Position numbers and translations under genes: made by a program. DNA of 33,420 bases. Origin: Rhizophagus sp. LPA8_4_AMF (Eukaryota; Glomeromycota; Glomeromycetes; Glomerales; Glomeraceae). Where the stretch lies: positions 1-33,420 of the forward strand of contig JADRCO010000450.1 in assembly GCA_021464525.1 (NCBI GenBank), in the 5' to 3' direction. Each line of letters starts with the position of its first letter. Position 1 is the stretch's first letter. Positions 1 through 9,500 of this stretch are shown here, one piece after another. The notes under the pieces were generated by a model that ran no database searches, had not been told where the DNA came from, and worked only from the letters and a program-made list of their open reading frames with translations.

Positions 1-2031
1 GGCAGTCATTCGAATATCGGTTATTCTTTTTTAATTTATTTCTCCCGTCTTTTAATGAATGATTTCTAACAGTTCATTTCTTTACTCTTTTTAGACGATT
101 TTCTTTTAGTAAGTTAAAATTTTTTTCTTTCATTTTTTTTTATTTTAACAAAACATTAACTAATGTTTCATTTTTTTTTCTTTTTTTAGACGGTTGGCTT
201 TTTCTTTTTTTAGGTTCTTCCGGGTTTCCTTAAAACGCGAAATTTTGGTAAGTTATTTATTATCAATTTTTTTCTTATTTTAACGAAATGTTAACTAATG
301 GTTCATTCTTTTTTTCTTTTTTTTTAGACGGTCTGCTTTTTCTTTTTTAGGTTCTTTCGGATTTCCTTGACACGCAAAATTTCGGTAAGTTATATATTTA
401 ATTTTTTTTTATTTTATTTTAACGAAACGTTAACTAATGTTTCGTTCTTTTTTTCTTTTTTTTAAATGGTTGGCTTTTTCTTTTTTAGGTTCTTCCAGAT
501 TCTGGCTCTACAGACGGGATTTAGTGGCTATTGGTATTTTTTATTTTTTATTTTATTTTTATTTAACAAACGTTTGCTAACTGTTCAATTTTTCTTTTTT
601 AGACAGTTGATTTAACATAATATCTCTGGGATTGTGGTAAATAAAACTTTTTTAAATTTTTTATCATTCATTTTTGTTTTCTTTTTTAATAAATTGTAAC
701 TTTTGGGATTTTCTTTTTTTTTTAGTTGCTTCTTTCAGCTTTTGGATAAGTTTCGGCATGTTGTTTCACCTGTAGGTTATGAAAGTTGTCCATCTGGTGC
801 TCGTAAATGAAAAATGTTCACAGTGCTACAGCGAGATCATGCCCAATAATTTTCTGCAGGATCTGGGTAAAGTTTGGAAGAACTTCAAGACCTTACAGAA
901 ATCGAAGAAATACTGGTCGCGAGAACCTTTACTGTAATGTCTTATATAGATAACATGGTGGGCAGTATGGATATAGAGGAAATATTATAAATTTTCTCCC
1001 AAGATTACACAAATTCGCAAAATGGCTTTTAAGATATTCATTATCATCAGATCTCTAAAATGGAATTTCGGTAAGTGTATAATTTCAATTTACTTCATCC
1101 TTAAAACGAACATTTACTTAAAGTTTGTTTTCTTTTTTTTAGATGGTTTGTTCTTCAGATATTTAGATATGTGATAATATGGTGGGAATTTTTCCTCTTA
1201 ATTATTTATGTTAATGAACGTTTTCTAACATTTCAGTTTTACTTTTTTTTAAACGGCTGGGTTTCTAAACGCGTGGAACTTCGATGGATTTTGTGTCTGT
1301 AATGTGATATTCACTTGTGAAGAAATTTTGCCAACAAATAAAGAGAAAAATAATGAACTTGGGTATGTATTAAATTATCCAATATTTTACGAAAATTTGT
1401 AAGAAATAATAAATATCTGAGTCTTTAACATTTACTTTTGCAGGTATCGAACCTGGAACACGCTAGAAACACCAGATTGTAAGTTTCGCAACATCTTTTT
1501 GTGAAACAAATTTATTTATTTATTTAATTAGAAACATTACTTAATGTTTCTATTTACTTTCTTTTGTAGTTTCAGATTTGGAACGCTGACATCATAAAAT
1601 TGTAAGTTTTTTTGAATTTTTTATTAATTAGAAACGTTTACTAATGTTTTTCTTGCTTCTTTTGTAGATTCCGGCTTTGATGGGAGATCTGAGATACCAA
1701 AGAAGCAGCAGTATCGTTATTTAAACTTATTGAAAGATTATAAACCTCCCAAATATTTTGATGATAGTCTTTTTCGTTTCATGGGTAAAAAACATTACCC
1801 TTACTTTAGATGATAAGTTTCGAAGATAATTAGAAACTTTATTTTTCATTACTTTTTTATTAGAAATGTTTTTAACACTTCTTTTATCTTCTTTTCTATA
1901 TAAGTTCCAGAGGGTTTCAAATCAATACCTGGAAATTGAAAATGGTAAGTTTTGCAAAGAAACTTATCGTCTTCCTTTTGCTTTTTAAATTAAAAATGTT
2001 CAAATATTTCTTTATTTTTATTTTTTTATAG
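1..2031 (+). repeat. Degenerate tandem array of intron-plus-short-exon modules
   Basis: A unit of about 135-140 bp recurs from the left edge (clear copies near 45, 143, 277, 417 and 555). It holds an AAACGTTAACTAATGTTT-like box, a long pyrimidine tract ending in TTTTAG, a conserved ACGGTTGGC piece, a second TTTTTTAG, a 34-base segment starting GTTCTTCCGG and a GTAAGT donor. Looser copies of the box-tract-AG pattern recur near 1100, 1210, 1520, 1620 and 1850, each followed by a short putative exon and a GTAAGT or GTAAAA donor. The CTAAC/CTAAT core resembles an intron branch point, so each unit reads as an intron plus a microexon. I could not string the exons into one open frame, so the locus may be a decayed microexon gene or a non-coding repeat. 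It runs off the left edge. Confidence 0.55.
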
Positions 2032-2255
2032 GTCCCAGCTTTTTTGAATCCCATTGTTTGAATACTTTTGAGCATTGGGACTTATGCAGGAAAGGAAGTT
2101 TTTTAAATTTTTTTAATGAAATGTCAGTTAACGAAATGTTATTAATTTTTAGTTCTTTTTTAGATTGCCTGGCACATGGATTTGATGTAATGTCAAGAAG
2201 TGCAGGATTATTCAAAACTGAACCTGTAGTTTACAATGATATAAATATATGTTAA
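2032..2255 (+). other. Possible terminal exon of the upstream array
   Basis: This segment follows a good acceptor (a T-rich tract ending ATAG at 2028-2031). From 2058 it is open for 65 codons to a stop at 2253-2255. The translation has no motif I recognise and may be non-coding. It is listed because it is the longest open stretch attached to the intron-like array. Confidence 0.2.
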
Positions 2256-2422
2256 TAATATGCTTTAAAAATGCTAAAATAATGCTAAAATAATGCTAAA
2301 ATAATATTTTAATAATGTTTTAATAATGTGATTAACTACATGGTTGCAATGAATAAATATAGTATAGTTACCATGCATAATCATGTTTTTACAACGCATT
2401 GTATAATGCTAAATAACAACGC
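2256..2422. repeat. A+T-rich spacer with a 12-bp microsatellite
   Basis: At about 2266-2306 the 12-base unit AATGCTAAAATA is repeated roughly three times, followed by related TTTTAATAATG units. No gene is visible. The segment lies just past the decayed end of the F-box/LRR pseudogene. Confidence 0.5.
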
Positions 2423-3172
2423 CTATAAACAATAGCTAAACAATGTGATAATAGTACAGGTTTTGCATTGTTTAATTTTTTGATATTTTAGCAAAGTTTT
2501 ATAATACCCTTCCAGATTAAGATATTTTAAATTAAGACATGAACTAGCAATCTCTTTGATAGTCATATCGGTAATTTTACAAAAGCTAAGGTCGAATTGC
2601 TAGAGCCTTAAGCAAGAACTAATAACATTACAAATTGATGGTTCGCAAATATCTGTGTGATGAGAAATATTTAGATATTCTAATTTATGGCATGATCGGG
2701 CAATTGCATATAGACCTTTACCAGTTATTATGCCCATATTACAGGATATATACTCGTCCTTTTGCAAATTGAGATACTTCAGATTGGAGTATGTCTCTGC
2801 TATTCAATTTAGTGTTTTATCGCTAAATCCTGTGCTAAAATTTAAATCTAAATGGACTATATTTGGGAATAAACACGCAATACCATTGAATTTTTTATCT
2901 GAAAATGGATGGTAGTTTGAAATTTCTAGATGAGTTAGATTTGAGCTATAAACCGGCTTTTGTCTTCTACCTAATATTTTCATAAATTTTTTCAATTGAG
3001 AGTGATGTTTATGCTTCCACTTTAGCTCAATGCGTCTCCATAGAATAGGGGCACCGCATCTGTACTACAATCGGGAAATAAATAGAGTGGGATATAGTGA
3101 CTTATCTACCGCTAGGAAATATAGAAACTGCTCTAATAGTTCTGGTAAATTTATAACACCCAAATGCACCAT
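2423..3172 (-). pseudogene. F-box/leucine-rich-repeat protein pseudogene (Rhizophagus-expanded family)
   Basis: One minus-strand frame runs from an ATG at 3170-3172 to a stop at 2423-2425 (about 249 codons) with no frameshift. It is interrupted by three stops: TAG at 3065-3067, TGA at 2804-2806 and TAG at 2600-2602. The N-terminus has an F-box-like NLPELLEQFLYFLAVDKSLY segment and then GAPILWRRIEL. Repeated LRR-type blocks follow, such as [22 protein letters not shown] and KLEYLNIS. This is the pattern of the large F-box/LRR families of Rhizophagus, whose products would act as substrate adaptors of SCF ubiquitin ligases. The usual C-terminus after NLKYLNLEG is replaced by unrelated sequence, so the gene is also truncated at its 3' end. 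The three stops most likely replaced Trp, Arg and Gln codons, each through one transition. Confidence 0.85.
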
Positions 3173-3329
3173 AAAAAATATATGCTGTATTTTTAAACAA
3201 AAATAAAATTACTGATCACTGTTCTGGATAATCGTTATTCTGCATAGATCCATGTATAATATATCTTACTTCGAGCGAAAAAAATAAAATTAATAAATGA
3301 TATCCTGATAATCCATATACAGTATGTGA
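3173..3329. other. Spacer between F-box pseudogene and recombinase remnant
   Basis: Short A+T-rich stretch upstream of the F-box/LRR pseudogene and downstream of the recombinase remnant. If the 3.3-11.8 kb block is one element, its left boundary probably lies here. I see no terminal inverted repeat or target duplication. Confidence 0.4.
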
Positions 3330-4515
3330 TTAGTTTTTGTCAAAAAGTTTGAATGCCGTTACCTGATCATAAGGCTGTCCTCTTCGCCTGAAATTGACTA
3401 TAGTATATCTATCAGATGGGGCAGTATGCATAGTTGTCAGGACTGTGCCTTAATGCTTGACTAGCAATAGTATTAGCTTTTGACAGATTCCTAATCCCAC
3501 TTACTACAACTGCAAACACTGCTCCTAATTTGTGCAAAGAGCTAGGAAGTAGTGGCTTATAAGGTTTAGGAATAAATTCTTCTTTTTTCAAAAATCTACT
3601 TAAAATTGTAATACTAGGCATCCCTAAATCCCCTAACTGTCCGGATGATATTGCTTCCTAAATCCATGTTAATAATTGCTTTGCTCGTTCCTCATTCTTT
3701 TCAAGTGATCTAAATACCTGAGGAATATCCTGTTGACCTCAGTTTTTTGCGTATCCAGTTACACCCCTATTTGTTATGTGCAAAATTTTAATTTTAGCGG
3801 GACAGATATAGAGCATGATCATTACATCAGCTAGAGCCTGTTTATCAGGTGTTTTAGATACATCATACGAATCCAGTCTCTCCTTAACCGATTCTAATGA
3901 GAAGTGGTTTGAATAATTGAGCCCTTCATTTTTACGTTGCTTGCTTTATTTCTTTTGAATTTTATTGAATGATTTGGTTATATTCAGAATCTTGGTAGCG
4001 AAGATTATCTCTTCTGAGGCTTTAAGCTTCCGCAATTCTCTTCGGAACCTACTGAGACTAGATGTACCAGCAACTGGGTTAGATTATTGCCCTTGCTATA
4101 GCTTTTACTTCCTTTTTATCAAGGCCATCCTGCATAATACGCTAAGCTATTTCTCTAATAGTTTCTCCCTCTGGAATAATATCAGATACTTGACAGGCAC
4201 TTTTAGTATAGCATATATTCACTTTCACTTCTGATCCGAAGTCTCGAGAGAAACCATCCTCTCCTTCTTTGGGACTACTTGACTTTTAGTTCGACCAGTT
4301 CTTTGAGAAGGTACTAACGCAAATGCCTGTTCTTTGCTAAAGTTATACCCTTTTTGAAGACAGTCATGAGCATAATACCTTTTATCTCTATCTACCTTTG
4401 GCACACCAGTTGTCAAGAGCTCAAGTATTTCTGGCGCATATTGGCTAAGCTCTTTGAGACTCATTTCATTAGTGAGCTTGTTGTCTGTAACGAACTTAGT
4501 TGTAATAGCAGACAT
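3330..4515 (-). pseudogene. Tyrosine-recombinase-like transposon gene, decayed
   Basis: A minus-strand coding trace of about 395 codons starts at the ATG 4513-4515 (MSAITTKFVTDNK) and ends at TAA 3330-3332. The C-terminal half has tyrosine-recombinase-like spacing: a box I-like ICPAKIKILH, a lysine in GYAKN, SSLHKLGAVFAVVV, LRHSPDN, and a Tyr in the closing SDRYTIVNFRRRGQPYD. From memory, intact Rhizophagus relatives have Arg where this copy has Cys in ICPAK and His in SLHK, so two candidate catalytic arginines look mutated. Stops lie at 4142-4144, 4079-4081, 3946-3948, 3739-3741 and 3658-3660. The frame shifts near 4190-4225, 4030-4080 and 3425. The product would have cut and joined DNA for element mobility. 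The family call rests on motif layout only. Confidence 0.6.
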
Positions 4516-4518
4516 GGA

Positions 4519-4575
4519 GTGGTATGTAGATTATAGGGTGGTAGTTAGGTTAATCTGTGATATTCAGATTATGTT
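4519..4575. repeat. Three 19-bp iterons at the recombinase gene start
   Basis: Three head-to-tail 19-base repeats occupy 4519-4537, 4538-4556 and 4557-4575, the first three bases upstream of the recombinase ATG. Consensus GTGRTATTTAGATTATARY. The same unit in the same register recurs at 11637-11750. They may be binding sites for an element-encoded protein or a promoter element of the recombinase gene. Confidence 0.7.
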
Positions 4576-4624
4576 AAGTAGGATAAAGTTCAATTTGAAA
4601 AAATTATTCCAACATTTTATACAT

Positions 4625-4782
4625 GCTGCCCAAATTCAAAATTGCCAATCCAAATCCCAAATCCCAAATTTTTCATATAGTGCTAAATCCCAAATCCCAA
4701 ATCCCAAATTAATTTATTATAGTTCAAATCTCAAATCCCAAATCCCTATCCCAAATCCCAAATTATATTGAATTTTGGCAAC
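4625..4782 (+). mobile_element. MITE with internal AAATCCC minisatellite, copy 1
   Basis: A 158-bp unit bounded by imperfect inverted termini (GCTGCCCAAATTCAA and, read inward from the other end, GTTGCCAAAATTCAA). The interior is a run of AAATCCC heptamers broken by a TTTTTCATATAGTGC segment. A second copy in inverted orientation lies at 30937-31081 with the same ends and the same interrupter, which fixes the limits. It lies between the recombinase promoter and the decayed gene at 4783-5870. The target duplication is not clear. Confidence 0.7.
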
Positions 4783-5870
4783 ATATATACAACATTTCAC
4801 TACCACATAGTCGGTGGACTGGAGGAGATGGCTCTTAAAAAGGTTAAGAAGGTGAAAAAAATAATGATATATCATATACAGAGTCTCTAACTCTGAGTGC
4901 CTTCAGTTGAGACCACCGCTTTGGCTGAGATGTTTTACATATATTTGAAATTTGCGGGTAGGTAGGATAAGTGAAAAAATAGCCTTGAAATGGCAGTTCT
5001 GTAGCTATAAACAAACTTAAAGTCAAAGACTTATTTCATAATCACATTTTAATAAAGTGCTCACGCTAGAGCTAATATTTGTTCTGATCCCAAAGCATTC
5101 ATCTTAATGAATACATCATATAAAGCATCTGGTCTATATTTTGATGGAGCTAAATTCGGGTAATGGAGGTATTTCATGAGTACTTCACTCCTCCAAGCTT
5201 TCGTCTCTTCATGCTCCCAGCATAATTTTAATAGTTGGCATAAAGTAAAATTGTGCCAATTAGCTTTGAGTAAAATTTGCAATAGACTTGTTTTTTCGTT
5301 AACTACTGCTAGTAAACTTCTTTTGATACAATACCCCAAATATGATAGAAGATGAAAGAAAGATATCTTCTTAATATTGGCAATTCATGCAAAGGTGGGA
5401 TCAAAAGCTAAAGCTCCGCACGAGCCGGCTCGCGAGCCGAGCTCTTGATAATTCTGGCCAAATTTATAGTGCCAGGCAGAATTATACTAAGTGTAACATA
5501 TGCTGTAGCATGAAATTTCATTGTGTAACATGACTTACCCGGTGGCTAAACTATTTATCCGAAGTCACGTGATCACTTATATTATAATTCTGGCCGGCAC
5601 TATGACCGGCATTATAGATAATTACCAAATTCTGCATAAAAAATTCGGCTCGCGAGCCGGCTCGAGCCGGCTCGTGCAGAGCCTTATCAAAAGCCTTTCT
5701 TCTTTCCAATGCATATAGCCTTCGAGAAGCAATTTACGATATACTGGCCCATTTATAATTATCATACGATTAGTTTTGGGATTATAGATTTTTTGTGAAT
5801 CCTATCTGCTGTTTGGTTTAATATGTCCATAGCGTTAGTGTAAAAAGATAATTTATCTCATTATACTACC
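4783..5870 (-). pseudogene. Broken gene of unknown function with a 2-cysteine-adaptor-like motif, split by a MITE
   Basis: Coding traces run on the minus strand from about 5870 to about 4783. The N-terminal part (about 5700-5800) contains KIYNPKTNR, then NGPVYRKLLLEGY. This resembles the 2-cysteine adaptor motif (PF08793) found mainly in nucleocytoplasmic large DNA viruses. A hAT-type MITE at 5409-5686 interrupts the gene. After it comes a 92-codon open segment (5061-5339) rich in Leu, Lys and Trp and containing FTLCQLLKLCWEHEE. A further trace (about 4800-4990) includes KFQIYVKHLSQSGG. The frame changes several times and stops are present, including one just upstream of the KIYNP motif. Divergent from the zinc-knuckle gene at 5940. 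Function unknown; the motif call is by eye. Confidence 0.45.
5409..5686. mobile_element. hAT-type MITE with 8-bp target-site duplication
   Basis: This 278-bp element is flanked by direct repeats of TCAAAAGC (5401-5408 and 5687-5694). Its ends are inverted repeats starting TAAAGCTCCGCACGAG and, from the other side, TAAGGCTCTGCACGAG (14 of 16 match). They continue into GC-rich GAGCCGGCTCGCGAGCC tracts that contrast sharply with the A+T-rich surroundings. An 8-bp duplication is characteristic of the hAT superfamily. It codes for no transposase and splits the host gene at 4783-5870. Confidence 0.85.
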
Positions 5871-5939
5871 GATTAATTTAAATACATATTTTATTATGAA
5901 ATTAAAAGTGAAAGAGGTTTTATATTCTAAAATACTTCT

Positions 5940-6396
5940 ATGGCTTCCTTTACTTGCCCATATATTAAGAGGGATGGTACTGTTTGTGGAAATAAATGCT
6001 AGCTCTCTGAAGGGTGTTATAGGCACTGGAAATTATATGAAAAGAATTTGGAAAAAATCCTGTCTTTTTAGTAGTTGTGAATTTCTTACTGATGCTGATT
6101 CAGGGTATTGCTACGACCATTCTGCCAGTATTCATTCGCACAATTATCTAATAAGGCAAAAAGCTAAGGCTAAGGCTGAGGCTCTTCAATTCGCAAAGAC
6201 TTCTGAATTGTCTGCTGAGGGTGAGAAAAAAATATTATCCTATTTTCCAATGTATTGGAAAGAAAATTGTTCGAGAAGACATCTTGTCTGGCCAGTCATG
6301 CCTGATAGATTTACAAAAAGTTGTGTGTCTGAGTGGATTTTCCCAACACTGATCCATCCATTAGTCAAGCATCAAAGTCAAAAAGCGTATTTTTAA
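5940..6396 (+). pseudogene. Small zinc-knuckle protein gene, decayed
   Basis: The likely start is the ATG at 5940-5942 (MASFTCPYIKRDGTVCGNKC). The Cys-rich start is followed after a TAG stop at 6000-6002 by GCYRHWK, giving a C-x9-C-x3-C-x6-C-x2-H pattern that could bind zinc. A one-base change in an A run near 6055 shifts the frame. The trace then continues with CLFSSCEFLTDADSGYCYDH, a second Cys/His cluster, and a Lys/Ala/Glu-rich helical tail. The tail frame ends at 6394-6396 but may have shifted again after about 6215. The gene is divergent from the broken gene at 4783-5870 and convergent with the primase-helicase gene. Function unknown; a DNA-binding accessory protein is a guess. Confidence 0.55.
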
Positions 6397-6408
6397 TAGT
6401 ATGTAGCT

Positions 6409-6458
6409 GGGTATTCTTCTGCGTAATTATTATATAAAATATTGGCAGAAGAATATCC
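6409..6458. repeat. Palindrome A (22-bp spacer family), 3' side of the primase-helicase gene
   Basis: Arms GGGTATTCTTCTGC (6409-6422) and GCAGAAGAATATCC (6445-6458) pair over 14 bp with one G-T mismatch. They flank a 22-bp A+T-rich spacer with TATATAAAA. It is 49 of 50 identical to palindrome B at 10277-10326 on the other side of the primase-helicase gene. Confidence 0.8.
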
Positions 6459-6471
6459 TAACATAAATTGA

Positions 6472-6521
6472 AGGTAGTCTTTTTTGTCATTTTTTATATA
6501 AATAATGGAAGAAGGCATACC
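6472..6521. repeat. Palindrome F (22-bp spacer family), eroded
   Basis: The right half-site GAAGAAG (6508-6514) is intact. The left half-site is CTTTTTT (6479-6485) instead of CTTCTTC, two C-to-T changes. The spacer between them is again exactly 22 bp and contains TATATAAAT. The outer arms no longer pair well. Confidence 0.5.
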
Positions 6522-6537
6522 CCCATCTGAAGAATAA

Positions 6538-9500
6538 TTAACATATATCAAATAAATCTTGAATTTCTTCTGTAATTTGTGCGTTATTTGCTTTGCTAAA
6601 ATCAGGGTCAAGAGATGTCTTGCTATCATCCTTTAATAATAATTCATCAGGAGTGAGTTTACTATAAGCATATCGGGTATCTTTTCTATTATCCCAATAT
6701 ACCTCCTCCCCTGTTTGATATGAAGGTAATTTGGGAGAATTCTCACTATCAAATGAATCAACCAAGTGATAATGTGCGTGTTTATTATTGATAGCTTTGA
6801 ACTTCAACCTATATGTTACGTATAAAGCTGAATTTAGTAACTCAAGTTTTGCTCTGATTGTTTGTAATCCCAATTTTTTAGCTCTACACGATGTGTCTGT
6901 ATTATCAAATACTCAAGCCATTTTAGACATTAAACTCTGTAGATATGATATCGATTCAGAAGAATCCATGCGTGTTTTAACATCATTAGCTTTATATCGT
7001 GTCCTATTGTCAATATCTCTAGCAGGTGTACAGATATTTAGTAATTCCAGGCAAATTCAATGTCTCTCAGCTCAAGTGGCTACGGCAAGTTTATCATCCC
7101 TATAATCTTTGCGAGTGATAGCTTCAACAGCCGTTTCATTATCAGTGCCAGCATCTCGTAATTGCCTATAAGCTCTAAACCATTTCATATGATTGAAATT
7201 CCCATATTTTGAGATGAAATCCTCAGTCAATAATTCAGGCAAAATCCTATAACAATTCACAATATGATGCCAGTCTAAAGAGCACATTTCTTCTAAAGTC
7301 TTTCTTGGCTTGTTCTCTAGAAATTTGGCAGTCTCACAATCGAGAATATTAGCATTAGTTATATCTGATATTTCATCTGCTTTAACAACAAAACATTTTG
7401 CCTTTACTACTTGCGATAATGTATTTTCATTGGATTTAGGGTCAGATTCTATGATGGAAATTATCATACCTGCCTCTCTAAGAAGATCAACTATTCTCCA
7501 ACCAAATAAGCGTCTGGAACAGAATTTTTCTAACATATATGCTATCCATAATCAAATAGTTGGAACATCCTTATTCTGGATGATAGAGTCTATGTCAGAA
7601 AATATTCCTCTATTCTGAAGTTCTTGGGGAAGACATTCTCGTTTGGCATTCAACAACCATTGGAATAATCCTTTCTCTGTAATGGGAATATTAGATGATC
7701 TTTGTTCGATATGACATATATAGTCTTTGATATACTGCATGCGGAATAATATCTGATTTGTCCTAGTATTCGTTTCTATATAACTGTTAAAGATGCAGAA
7801 TGCCTATTCGAACTTAGGGTTAATGCAAGATACTCCTATTTTTAGAGTGCTAGTATAGGCAATTAGGTCTGCGTCTTTCCATAATTCTTCTACGTTGCTG
7901 AAGTCATGAGCCTTTCCATTGAATCAGACTTGCTGTGGTATTCCTTGATCCGTAATTCTGGAAAATCAGTCTTAAGGGCGCGAATAATTCCTTGCACATC
8001 TTTTCTAAGATGGCAAATAAGTGACGCACTTGTTCTATTCTTAAAAGGTAATGATGACATTTGCTTTGGCCCAATTCCAAAGTTCAGCCAATACTGTTTC
8101 TTTATTAGGAGCCAAGCGGAATGTCTTACCTTTTTGAGGCTAGTAAGTATTATGGATAATAGAGAGAGGTATATCCTTACGAAGGGCCTTAATCCATTCA
8201 ATATTGAGGTCAGTTAGGTCATTATCCATTACAATAATACGCCTCGCATCTTGGATCAATTTATATAACTTCTCTATCAATTGACTCGCCAGATGAATTT
8301 GTGCTTGAGCAATTATAGACACTATTTCATCAAGCCATAAGTCATATTGGATTGGAAAACATTTGCATTTTTATTACATTTACAATTATTAGTAATCCGA
8401 TGTAAGCTTTCTATCTGGCATACTACCCTCTTATGATCAGGTAGATTTATATTTCCATCGATATCACAATATGATTTAAGATTGAGTCTTGTAGTAACAG
8501 CATTTGAGTAAGAGTGGCGCGTGGATAATGCTAGCAAATTCACGTTGTCAGATATAGTAAGATGCTCTAGAACATATGTTTTTCCCATCTTTCAAGGCGA
8601 TCCTACATAGATATCGCCTTCATTGGGTAGTGGCCTTACATATCTCTCCTCATACATTTCTGTTGCTGTAAAGGGATTATTATATTTGACCCAAGATGGC
8701 ATTTTTACGAAAGCTTTAGGGAAACCTGGACCTTTTATCTTGTGAGAGGGTTGCGAATAATTTTTATTTTCTTACTGAATTTTTTCTGCAATAGATAGGT
8801 CACATTCAAAAATTTCCCCATGCTCATCACTATTTTGCCAAAAATATTTTACGATGAACTCACCACTACTAGCATATACACAGCCGAACCACTACTGATC
8901 CTTGTCATATATACGTTTGCATAGTGGATATTCTAGTGGAGCTTTTCAGTTAAAATATACAAAGTTTTCTGAGTCCTTTTCTTCGATAGTCCAATCCCTA
9001 AGATAGTTAGAGTGCTTTTGTAAAATTAGGTCTACGTATTTTTGTAATATATCCTGACCTACGAATATTCTTAGCAGATTATTATTTTTTTCTATGCTAA
9101 GCATTCTAGGTCTCACTTCAAGTCCTAAACTAGAAGGCGGTTGAACCCTAGCATGATCAAGTTCATTCCAGCCATTAGTTATCGAAGATAACAGGATGCG
9201 CTTCACACGACCTTTTTTTGCTGAACCAATTAGGCGAAGGTTAAAATTTTGACCAGGCAACTCTCGATCAATATACTTGCCGAATTTTCCACCGGTTATG
9301 GTATATACTAATTCAGTGAATGCTTTAAGCTCATGATGATCGATAAGGAGAGCTGGCGCATATATAATATGGTAGCTACACTTGCTAAGGTCTGATGATG
9401 TAGCAATTACTAGCCCTTTAAGAATGTCTTTCCAGCTACAATCAAGGATACGATACAAAGTTCTTATGAAAGAACAACAGATATGGATGAATACACTACT

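Noticed and set aside
1441..1470. A TCGAACC word suggesting a tRNA T-loop
   Set aside because: No cloverleaf can be drawn around it. No tRNA or rRNA was found anywhere in the window.
3965..4771. Plus-strand open frames of 60 to 105 codons
   Set aside because: They lie opposite the recombinase trace or run into the AAATCCC minisatellite, where the repeat gives an artificial open frame.
6393..6629. A 78-codon minus-strand open frame through palindromes A and F
   Set aside because: It is read through the palindromes and is out of frame with the 3' end of the primase-helicase gene at 6538.
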